This document shows positions 1 to 5,501 of a stretch of 10,398 nt of DNA, piece by piece (position 1 is the first letter of the stretch; each line of letters begins with the position of its first letter). Source of the stretch: Lachnospiraceae bacterium. Its GTDB lineage: Bacteria > Bacillota_A > Clostridia > Lachnospirales > Lachnospiraceae. Location: positions 1 to 10,398 of the forward strand of contig JAFZQP010000173.1 in NCBI GenBank assembly GCA_017620345.1. Reading direction: 5' to 3'. Below the pieces are notes generated by a model. It saw only the letters and a list, made by a program, of their open reading frames with translations, had not been told where the DNA came from and ran no database searches. The translations under genes and the position numbers were made by a program.

Positions 1-98
1 CCGTTCTTCTTAACAGTCTCGATGATCTTCTTTGCTGCGTCATCAATGAGGACATGATCATATGCCTTCAATGTGATTCTCATTACCTGTGTTGCCAT
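1..98 (-). CDS. rpsJ: 30S ribosomal protein S10, N-terminal part (runs off window)
   Basis: S10 is a small-subunit head protein that also acts as NusE in transcription antitermination. The visible 32 codons read [15 protein letters not shown], then [17 protein letters not shown]. This matches the conserved S10 N-terminus (RI(R/T)LKA(Y/F)DH...LID...KIIET.K..G) of clostridial proteins. The family is about 100-105 residues, so roughly two thirds of the gene lies beyond position 1. The start is fixed by an AAAGGAGG ribosome binding site (complement of about 110-117) with a T-rich spacer before the ATG at 98-96. In most bacteria rpsJ is the first gene of the S10-L3-L4-L23-L2... operon, so those genes are expected just outside the window. 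It is transcribed divergently from the DUF4190 gene, behind a long structured leader and a promoter at 432-460. The identification is from sequence memory of the family; the downstream operon is inferred. Confidence 0.96.
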   Translation of the reverse strand, partial: MATQVMRITLKAYDHVLIDDAAKKIIETVKKN

Positions 99-425
99 AA
101 AAAAAGTCGCCTCCTTTTCGCACTTCGTAAAGATAAGTGAGACAAGCGGTGACTGTACACTCTCCCGTGTGTGTCCTAAAAATTTGCATCAGGATTTTCA
201 CACGTTTGTTCTTTCCTTTTTAATAAGGACGCTCGGGTATTTGGATCGCTTCGCGATAGACCCTCGCGGTGTAGACAGGTTCTTCCCACTTCGTGGGCCC
301 CTCCTGTCAACAAGTATACAGTGACTTGTCGCCAGTTTTCTAACTTGACATTCGCTCCGCCGAACTATCCCCGCCGGTATAACAGCGAGGTAACCTCAAA
401 CTTCATCGCTATCAATGTCACAGCA
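99..425 (-). promoter_or_regulatory. Long structured 5' leader of rpsJ (candidate ribosomal-protein autoregulatory leader)
   Basis: The region between the rpsJ promoter and its ATG is about 325 nt, much longer than translation requires. It holds two compact hairpins at 230-308 (listed separately), a weaker 5-bp stem at 121-139 (CACTT/AAGTG, 9-nt loop) just upstream of the ribosome binding site, and a short stem around 211-228 (TCCTT/AAGGA) with no following U-tract. Ribosomal-protein operons are often controlled by a product binding the leader; for S10 operons L4 does this in E. coli. The sequence shows structure but not the ligand. I cannot match it to a specific known leader family from sequence alone. 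Confidence 0.6.
230..308 (-). ncRNA. Two-hairpin RNA element in the rpsJ leader
   Basis: Read on the minus strand, hairpin A (308-274) has an outer stem GACAGG/CCTGTC around an inner perfect stem CCCAC-GAA-GTGGG, separated by purine-rich internal loops (AGGGG and AAGAA). Hairpin B (268-230) is CGC, GA, GGGT, CT, ATCGC-GAA-GCGAT, CCAAAT, ACCC, GA, GCG. That is a 3-bp stem, opposed GA/GA dinucleotides able to form tandem sheared G-A pairs, a 4-bp stem, an asymmetric internal loop, and a 5-bp apical stem. Both apical loops are the same C(GAA)G. Tandem G-A pairs beside an asymmetric loop are typical of protein-binding RNA, including kink-turn-like motifs. Pairing is by eye; no energy was calculated. 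Confidence 0.6.
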
Positions 426-431
426 ACGTCG

Positions 432-460
432 AGTATACAACAGCGATTTTGTGATTTCAA
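432..460 (-). promoter_or_regulatory. Promoter of rpsJ (sigma-A type)
   Basis: On the minus strand TTGAAA (complement of 455-460) is followed after exactly 17 nt by TATACT (complement of 432-437), one mismatch from consensus in each box. The predicted transcription start is near position 425, giving a leader of about 325 nt. A second TATACT (313-318) and a TATACC (376-381) lie downstream but lack a recognisable -35 box. Confidence 0.7.
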
Positions 461-589
461 GAACTTTTTTTACAGATTATGGAAAATCACGGGAAAAGAA
501 TGTATTTTTTTAAGTACAATGGTGTGTGCCGGCAAAGCCTCTACCATATATAGTATAAGGAAGAAAAAACCGCTTTCCTGTGATTATGC

Positions 590-618
590 TTGCATTTAGT
601 GAGCCTATAACTTATAAT
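590..618 (+). promoter_or_regulatory. Promoter of the DUF4190-to-ATP-grasp operon
   Basis: A perfect TATAAT -10 box at 613-618 lies 17 nt after a weak -35 box TTGCAT at 590-595 (only TTG matches consensus). Transcription should start near 625, leaving about 48 nt of leader before the ATG at 674. It is oriented away from the rpsJ promoter. A GGGAGG ribosome binding site (659-664) sits 9 nt before that ATG. No other promoter is evident in the tightly packed genes downstream. Confidence 0.6.
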
Positions 619-673
619 CGTGATTGCGTAGTAACGCTTTAACCAGATAAAGTTTACAGGGAGGATAATATTA

Positions 674-1129
674 ATGGGTGAATTCGAAAACAACGGCTTC
701 GAAACTACAGATACAGTTGAAACTGTTGAGAATGTAGAAACTATAGAGACTGTAGAAACCGTCGACGCCACAGACAGCTATTCCGGAACTGACTACACTG
801 CCGACAGCGGATATACGACTTCTTCGAGCGAGGGATCCGATAACGGCTCCAAAGTATTCGCCATCATATCACTTGTTTGCGGTATCCTTTCCGTGCTGTG
901 CTGCTGTACCGGATGGATGGGTCTTGTTTTATCCATCGCCGCAATAGTGCTTGGCATACTGTCCATCAACAAGCAGGAAGACGCCAAGGGAATGGCCATC
1001 GCAGGTATCGTCTGCGGCGCTGTGGGCGTTTTGCTCGGACTCGTCATTGTGATCATGGGCGCTGCATTCTCAGCTGCCGATGCATCGGATATAGAGCAGT
1101 ATGTTGAACAGTTCACAGAAAATCTGTAA
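674..1129 (+). CDS. DUF4190 family membrane protein with acidic repeat N-terminus
   Basis: This is a 151-residue membrane protein of unknown function. Residues 1-60 are hydrophilic and acidic, with six tandem tripeptides of the type TVE at residues 14-31, then a Ser/Thr/Gly-rich linker. Residues 61-97 are hydrophobic and contain a Cys triplet (76-78). A short charged loop (KQEDAKG) follows, then residues 107-133, which contain the GMAIAGIVCGAVG signature typical of DUF4190. The C-terminus (SDIEQYVEQFTENL) is a short acidic amphipathic stretch. The start has an excellent ribosome binding site (GGGAGG) 9 nt upstream. It is the first gene of the rightward operon, and its end overlaps the upstream start option of the DUF2752 gene. 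The fold is probably two or more membrane helices with the acidic segment exposed. The family assignment is fairly secure; its role is unknown, and the acidic repeat is not part of the family core. Confidence 0.85.
   Translation: MGEFENNGFETTDTVETVENVETIETVETVDATDSYSGTDYTADSGYTTSSSEGSDNGSKVFAIISLVCGILSVLCCCTGWMGLVLSIAAIVLGILSINKQEDAKGMAIAGIVCGAVGVLLGLVIVIMGAAFSAADASDIEQYVEQFTENL
713..766 (+). repeat. Six degenerate 9-nt units encoding (T/N)(V/I)(E/D)
   Basis: Codons 14-31 of the DUF4190 gene encode TVE TVE NVE TIE TVE TVD. At DNA level the units are related 9-mers (for example acagttgaa, actgttgag, actgtagaa) that have drifted at third positions and a few others. The pattern fits expansion by slippage followed by divergence while the acidic tripeptide was kept. 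Confidence 0.8.
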
Positions 1130-1553
1130 GAGACGGCTCGGTAATTCCGACAGATTAATGTATGAATTAGGTTTAGTGGCACTGGGCATTTGTTTTGCCG
1201 CAGTGCTGCTTTACTTATTAACAGGAATAAATGTACTGGCACTCAGATTCCCGTGTGTATTTAATAAGGTAACTCATCTTTGCTGTCCGGGCTGCGGTGG
1301 TACGCGTGCGCTGCGTGCACTGCTTCGCGGGGAGATTCTAAAGAGCCTGTACGACTATCCGCCGCTCATATACGGCGTGGTCGTTTATATAATATTTATG
1401 GTCAGATGTTCCCTTTATCTTTTATTCGGGGTGCGAAAATCACCCGACGGGGCCATCGTAAAATACATCTACGTATTCATCGGGCTGATGTTTGCACAGT
1501 GGATAGTAAAACTGGTCGCACAGATCTGTTTTGGGTATTATTGGTTTTTATAA
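1101..1553 (+). CDS. DUF2752 family membrane protein
   Basis: A small membrane protein (150 residues from this start) with the DUF2752 hallmark CCPGCGGTRALRALLRG at residues 61-77, that is, the CPxCGxTR motif at a membrane boundary. Three hydrophobic segments lie at about 22-43, 88-109 and 122-147, with basic residues (KICKRR) before the first. The conserved cysteines could bind metal or form a redox or lipidation site, but no function is established for the family. The ATG at 1101 overlaps the DUF4190 gene by 29 nt and has only a weak ribosome binding site. An in-frame ATG at 1158 (Met20, MYELG) would remove the overlap but has no better site, so the start is uncertain. Either form keeps all three hydrophobic segments. 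It is the second gene of the operon and ends 31 nt before the methyltransferase start. Confidence 0.85.
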   Translation: MLNSSQKICKRRLGNSDRLMYELGLVALGICFAAVLLYLLTGINVLALRFPCVFNKVTHLCCPGCGGTRALRALLRGEILKSLYDYPPLIYGVVVYIIFMVRCSLYLLFGVRKSPDGAIVKYIYVFIGLMFAQWIVKLVAQICFGYYWFL

Positions 1554-1563
1554 ATGGGCGACG

Positions 1564-1576
1564 CTCCATATTGGAG
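1564..1576 (+). promoter_or_regulatory. Small hairpin covering the ribosome binding site of the methyltransferase gene
   Basis: CTCCA (1564-1568) and TGGAG (1572-1576) form a perfect 5-bp stem with a TAT loop. The flanking GA (1560-1561) and TC (1577-1578) could extend it past a 2-nt bulge. The GGAG ribosome binding site of the next gene (1573-1576) is the 3' arm. The stem begins 10 nt after the DUF2752 stop codon, so a ribosome finishing that gene would melt it. Translational coupling is an inference. Confidence 0.35.
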
Positions 1577-1584
1577 TCAATATT

Positions 1585-2460
1585 ATGTATCTCGCGAACG
1601 AATGGAAAGACTATGAACTGATAGATACGAGCGACGGCAGTAAGCTGGAGCGATGGGGTGACTACTATCTTGTAAGACCCGATCCTCAGGTTATCTGGGA
1701 TACTCCCAGGAAAAATCCCCGCTGGAACAACTGGAACGGATACTATCACAGATCCAATAAAGGCGGAGGACAATGGGAATTTAAATCACTTCCTAATGAA
1801 TGGACGATCAGTTATAAAGATCTTACGTTCTGTCTTAAGCCGTTTGCTTTCAAACATACCGGGCTGTTCCCCGAGCAGGCGGCAAACTGGGACTGGTTTT
1901 CTTCTATAATAAAGGAAGCACTTGCAAAAGATCCCGACAGACAGATAAACGTACTTAACCTGTTTGCATACACCGGAGGCGCAACAGTATCCGCTGCAGC
2001 GGCAGGTGCAAAAGTCACTCACGTTGATGCCGCAAAAGGTATGGTCGGCTGGGCAAAAGAAAATGCCCGCATCAGCGGTCTTGAGAATGCCCCGATCAGA
2101 TGGCTCGTTGATGACTGTGTCAAATTCGTGGAGCGTGAGATCCGGCGCGGCAACAAATATGATGCCATCATAATGGATCCGCCCTCATACGGACGCGGAC
2201 CAAAGGGCGAGATCTGGAAACTCGAAGACTGCGTATTTTCACTTATAGAGAAAACTGCAGATATCCTGGCGGAAAAACCGCTGTTCGCGCTCGTCAATTC
2301 CTACACAACAGGGTTGCAGCCGGCGGTTATCGCATATATGATGAACACGGTATATGTAAGTCGCTTCGGCGGCAGGGCTTTGGCCGATGAGGTAGGCCTT
2401 CCCGTCACCGACAGCGGACTGGTGCTTCCGTGCGGATGCGCCGGGCGATACACTTTTTAA
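1585..2460 (+). CDS. RlmI-like class I SAM-dependent methyltransferase
   Basis: A 291-residue protein of the COG1092/Methyltrans_SAM type, related to 23S rRNA m5C methyltransferases such as RlmI. An N-terminal region (ELIDTSDGSKLERWG... YYLVRPDPQVIW) precedes a Rossmann-fold domain. Motif I is LNLFAYTGGATVSAAA (about 125-140), an acidic SAM-ribose residue follows in HVDAAKG (D147), then VDDC (about 175-178), and motif IV is DPPSYGRG (198-205). The C-terminus is SGLVLPCGCAGRYTF. No separate PUA RNA-binding domain, as in E. coli RlmI, is visible. The reaction is probably methyl transfer from SAM to rRNA; substrate and position are not shown by the sequence. I chose the ATG at 1585 because GGAG lies 8 nt upstream. 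An earlier in-frame ATG at 1531 is inside the DUF2752 gene and has no ribosome binding site. It ends 15 nt before putP. Confidence 0.88.
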   Translation: MYLANEWKDYELIDTSDGSKLERWGDYYLVRPDPQVIWDTPRKNPRWNNWNGYYHRSNKGGGQWEFKSLPNEWTISYKDLTFCLKPFAFKHTGLFPEQAANWDWFSSIIKEALAKDPDRQINVLNLFAYTGGATVSAAAAGAKVTHVDAAKGMVGWAKENARISGLENAPIRWLVDDCVKFVEREIRRGNKYDAIIMDPPSYGRGPKGEIWKLEDCVFSLIEKTADILAEKPLFALVNSYTTGLQPAVIAYMMNTVYVSRFGGRALADEVGLPVTDSGLVLPCGCAGRYTF

Positions 2461-2475
2461 TGAGGAGGAAAAAAT

Positions 2476-4002
2476 ATGTCTACATCAAGTATGATCTGGA
2501 TCATGATATCGATCGCAGCCTACCTGCTGCTGATGATATTCATCGGTGCCATGTTCATGAGAAAGAACAACAACTCGGAGGATTATTTCCTCGGCGGCCG
2601 ATCCCTTAACGGGTTCGTTGCGGCTCTGTCCGCAGGCGCATCAGACATGAGCGGATGGATGCTCATGGGACTGCCCGGAAGCATATATGCTCTCGGTACG
2701 GGACAGGTATGGATAGGTATCGGTCTTATGCTCGGTACTGTGGCGAACTGGCTCTTTATCGCCGGGCCGCTTCGCAAATACACTATCAAAGCAAACAACT
2801 CACTGACACTGCCTGAATTCTTCGTCAACCGCTATCGCGATGAAAAGAAAGTGCTGCTCGGAGTTTCTTCCGCAGTCATAGTTCTTTTCTTCGTAGTGTA
2901 TACGGCATCGGCGTTTGCCTCAGGCGGTAAGCTGTTTAATTCCGTTTTCGGTATGGATTACCATATCGCACTCATCGTTATCGCACTTGTTATACTCATA
3001 TACACGTTCATGGGCGGATTTCTTGCAGTATGTACGACTGACTTCATACAGGGTCTTCTGATGATCGTTGCGGTACTTGCGGTTCCTATCATCGCTCTTA
3101 TGATAATGGGAGCCGGTAACATGTCAGCAAACCTGGCATCTACCGGAGTGGATCCCGCATCATTCCTTGATCCCATGCAGGAGAGCGGCACGAAGATCTC
3201 CGCGGTATCCATCATCTCATCACTCGGATGGGGACTCGGATATTTCGGTATGCCTCATATCCTTGTAAGATTCATGGCGATCAAGGATAAGGATGAGCTC
3301 AAAAAATCAAAGACGATCGCTATCATATGGGTAGTACTCGGACTTGCTTTCGCATGTATCATCGGTGTAGTCGGACGTGCTTATCTGGCTTCATCCGGAG
3401 TAATGGAAGATTCCGAAAAAGTCTTCATCGAAATGATCAAAAAAGTATTTACAGTTGACAGTAATATCGCTGTTCTCGCCGGATTGTTCATTGCTTCGAT
3501 TCTCGCAGCCATAATGTCAACGGCCGATTCACAGCTCCTTGTTGCTTCATCTGCAGTATCCGAGGATCTGTATAAAGGACTTATCAAAAAAGATGCCGAT
3601 GAGAGCAAAGTCCTCAACGTAGGAAGGACCGTAACGATAATCGTTGCCGTTATCGCACTGTTCATCGCATGGAATCCCAACAGTTCCATCATGGGCCTTG
3701 TATCGGATGCATGGGCAGGATTCGGTGCCGCATTCGGACCCCTTGTTCTGTGCTCGCTTTTCTGGAAGCGGACAAACTTTGCAGGAGCTTTTGCCGGAAT
3801 CGTTTCCGGAGCACTTACGGTCATCATATGGGATTACATTCCCTGTGTCGGCGGATCCACCCCCGGCTCGGCAACAGGCCTGTACTCTCTTGTTCCGGGA
3901 TTTTTCATCAGCCTTGTCCTCATCGTGATCGTATCGCTGTGCACCAAGGCTCCGTCTGATGAAATAGTAAAGGAATTCGAAGAAGTCAAAGCGGAAAACT
4001 GA
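2476..4002 (+). CDS. putP: Sodium/proline symporter PutP
   Basis: A 508-residue, roughly 13-helix transporter of the sodium:solute symporter (SSS) family that imports L-proline with Na+. It aligns closely by eye with E. coli PutP. The N-terminal helix is followed by EDYFLGGRSL (35-44), then the Na+/proline signature SAGASDMSGWMLMGLPG (52-68), with D57 matching the essential E. coli Asp55. Other shared blocks are NNSLTLPEFF (107-116), YTFMGGFLAVCTTD (176-189), GWGLGYFGMPHILVRFMA (251-268), and ILAAIMSTADSQLL (342-355), whose S348/T349 match the Na+-coordinating Ser340/Thr341. DAWAGFGAAFGP (411-422) is also conserved. The length is normal and no key residue is missing. The ATG has an ideal AGGAGG (2463-2468) with a 7-nt spacer, the strongest internal ribosome binding site of the operon, suggesting high translation. 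The ATP-grasp gene starts 1 nt after its stop. Confidence 0.95.
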   Translation: MSTSSMIWIMISIAAYLLLMIFIGAMFMRKNNNSEDYFLGGRSLNGFVAALSAGASDMSGWMLMGLPGSIYALGTGQVWIGIGLMLGTVANWLFIAGPLRKYTIKANNSLTLPEFFVNRYRDEKKVLLGVSSAVIVLFFVVYTASAFASGGKLFNSVFGMDYHIALIVIALVILIYTFMGGFLAVCTTDFIQGLLMIVAVLAVPIIALMIMGAGNMSANLASTGVDPASFLDPMQESGTKISAVSIISSLGWGLGYFGMPHILVRFMAIKDKDELKKSKTIAIIWVVLGLAFACIIGVVGRAYLASSGVMEDSEKVFIEMIKKVFTVDSNIAVLAGLFIASILAAIMSTADSQLLVASSAVSEDLYKGLIKKDADESKVLNVGRTVTIIVAVIALFIAWNPNSSIMGLVSDAWAGFGAAFGPLVLCSLFWKRTNFAGAFAGIVSGALTVIIWDYIPCVGGSTPGSATGLYSLVPGFFISLVLIVIVSLCTKAPSDEIVKEFEEVKAEN

Positions 4003-4003
4003 A

Positions 4004-4906
4004 ATGGCACTTAACGGAATTCTTATAGTAAATGCTTTTCTCGGCTCCCCTCAGGTAAGGGATACTTATGATGCCCTGCTTGAGGGTGCCCGGAGGGCAT
4101 CAATCGATATGAAGCTCATGACCAATGATGACTTTTTTGTCAATTTGGGTAGCGGGCATGTTACGGCACTCGGGAAGGCAGAAGATGCACTTGCCGGTGC
4201 CGGTTTTATTCTGTTCTGGAACAAGGATGTATTTTTAGGGCGTGCCCTCGAGCGTATGGGGCATCGTCTTTTTAATCCCGCCCGTGCAATAGAATACTGC
4301 GACGACAAAGCACTTACATATGAAATGCTGGAAGGCTCCTGCCGTATTCCCAAAACATACAAGATCCCGATGACTTTTGATACGGTAGGATATACCGATC
4401 TGTCATTTGAAAAACGGCTCGGTGATCTTCTCGGCTATCCGTATATCATCAAGGAAAGTTACGGGTCATACGGCGGACAGGTATACCTTGCTGCAGACTG
4501 TGATAAGGCAAAAGAAATATTAAAGAGTATAGAAGGGAAAGAATGCCTTGCTCAGGAATTCATCGCCACGAGCCGCGGACGGGATCTTCGGGCATACGTT
4601 GTAGGCGACCGTGTGGTTGCCGCGATGGAAAGAAGCAACCCGGATGATTTTCGCTCAAATATTACCGGCGGCGGCAGGGCACTGCCTTACAATATCAGCG
4701 ATGAGCAGGCAGAGGTTGCCGTCTCATGTGTTCATAAGCTCGGGCTTGATTTTGCAGGGGTGGATCTTCTGTTTGGAATAGATGATGAGCCTGTCCTGTG
4801 CGAAGTCAATTCAAATGCGCAGTTTCTGGGGCTCAGGAAGGCAACCGGCATCGATGTGAGCGATGCGATCTTTGAACATATCAGGAAGACTCTTCTGCAC
4901 GGATAG
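4004..4906 (+). CDS. RimK-like ATP-grasp ligase
   Basis: A 300-residue ATP-grasp enzyme of the RimK type, a family that joins an amino acid or other amine to a carboxylate through an acyl-phosphate. An N-terminal alpha/beta domain (1-95) is followed by the ATP-grasp fold. Visible motifs are CDDKALTYEML (99-109), the ATP-lysine in YPYIIKESYGSYGGQV (K150), QEFI (184-187), the RimK-like block GRDLRAYVVGDRVVAAMER (192-210), RSNITGGGRA (217-226), and the metal-binding strand AGVDLLF...CEVNSNAQ (251-273, E267 and N269). All catalytic elements look intact. RimK itself adds glutamate to S6, but relatives make other peptides, so the substrate is open. Its ATG follows the putP stop with a single base between, which implies translational coupling. 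Its 3' end overlaps the convergent protease gene by 26 nt. Family assignment is strong; function is unknown. Confidence 0.88.
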   Translation: MALNGILIVNAFLGSPQVRDTYDALLEGARRASIDMKLMTNDDFFVNLGSGHVTALGKAEDALAGAGFILFWNKDVFLGRALERMGHRLFNPARAIEYCDDKALTYEMLEGSCRIPKTYKIPMTFDTVGYTDLSFEKRLGDLLGYPYIIKESYGSYGGQVYLAADCDKAKEILKSIEGKECLAQEFIATSRGRDLRAYVVGDRVVAAMERSNPDDFRSNITGGGRALPYNISDEQAEVAVSCVHKLGLDFAGVDLLFGIDDEPVLCEVNSNAQFLGLRKATGIDVSDAIFEHIRKTLLHG

Positions 4907-5501
4907 CGAAGCTGCTCTGTCTGTAAAGCACAAAACACGCCACGCCGGCCATAGTGAGCAGTATTGTTCCCATTGTGATCTGGAGCGTTACCGGCAGATC
5001 CGGTGGAAGAAGCGGCGCCAGATATATCCCCGCGGCATTTATCGTGATATGCAATATAACTGTCATGCCATAACCGAGAAGACTGTTTGGAAGGCCAAGA
5101 AGTTGTGACCCACCCTTAGCGCGGTAAATGATCGGGCAGTAATAAAAAACACATCCTATCATAAGTCCCAGTACAAAACCGTATATCTTCTGTATCGTTA
5201 CGGTATGGTATATACCAAACAGCGTCGCCTGGATCAGGTTAGCTGCCCAGAACGGCACGATCATTTTGCCGGCGCGAAGGAATATCAGCCTGAAGACAAG
5301 TTCCTCTATGAGAGGCATCACAACTATAGCCTGAACGATGGTCCGGGTGTCAAACGATCTGACTGCTTCCATGTAGGCGCTGTACTGTACACCTGCTCCT
5401 GTATCCTGCAGACACAATACAGCGGCGTTTACAAGGTAAGCGCCGCCTATCTGCATCACTATTCCAAGAACGATCAATGCAGCCGTATTGACAACGGTCA
5501 T
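4881..5501 (-). CDS. CPBP family intramembrane metalloprotease
   Basis: A membrane protein of the CPBP (CAAX protease/bacteriocin-processing, formerly Abi) family, intramembrane glutamate/zinc-type proteases. Numbered from the upstream start option at 5552, the three catalytic motifs are complete: EELVFR (83-88), FGIYH (112-116; F...H) and HITIN (168-172; HxxxN). At least five hydrophobic segments surround them. I chose the ATG at 5501-5499 because it shares its A with the TGA of the kinase gene (TGATG), a common coupled arrangement. This gives 206 residues. The alternative ATG at 5552 adds 17 hydrophilic residues (MYIETPAGGQDHKRKRL) and overlaps the kinase by 52 nt, so it cannot be excluded. 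It is the last gene of the leftward operon. Family members process prenylated proteins, mature peptide signals, give bacteriocin self-immunity or control membrane signalling. Its target here is unknown, but the sortase substrate and kinase encoded upstream are candidates. Confidence 0.88.
   Translation of the reverse strand: MTVVNTAALIVLGIVMQIGGAYLVNAAVLCLQDTGAGVQYSAYMEAVRSFDTRTIVQAIVVMPLIEELVFRLIFLRAGKMIVPFWAANLIQATLFGIYHTVTIQKIYGFVLGLMIGCVFYYCPIIYRAKGGSQLLGLPNSLLGYGMTVILHITINAAGIYLAPLLPPDLPVTLQITMGTILLTMAGVACFVLYRQSSFAIRAEESS

Noticed and set aside
211..228. Possible terminator or attenuator stem (TCCTT/AAGGA) in the rpsJ leader
   Set aside because: Only 5 weak base pairs and no U-tract follow it, so it does not qualify as an intrinsic terminator.
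73..324. 83-codon plus-strand frame opposite rpsJ and its leader
   Set aside because: It overlaps the clear rpsJ start and the structured leader on the other strand, has no ribosome binding site and resembles no family.
345..383. Plus-strand TTGACA followed by TATAAC
   Set aside because: The boxes are 27 nt apart, far from the 16-18 nt needed for a promoter.
321..599. 92-codon plus-strand frame in the divergent promoter region
   Set aside because: It runs across the rpsJ promoter, has no ribosome binding site, and its composition looks random.
793..1242. 149-codon minus-strand frame opposite DUF4190/DUF2752
   Set aside because: It is a shadow of two well-supported plus-strand genes with no family resemblance.
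1531..1584. Upstream ATG extending the methyltransferase by 18 residues
   Set aside because: It lies inside the DUF2752 gene without a ribosome binding site, while the ATG at 1585 has GGAG at suitable spacing.
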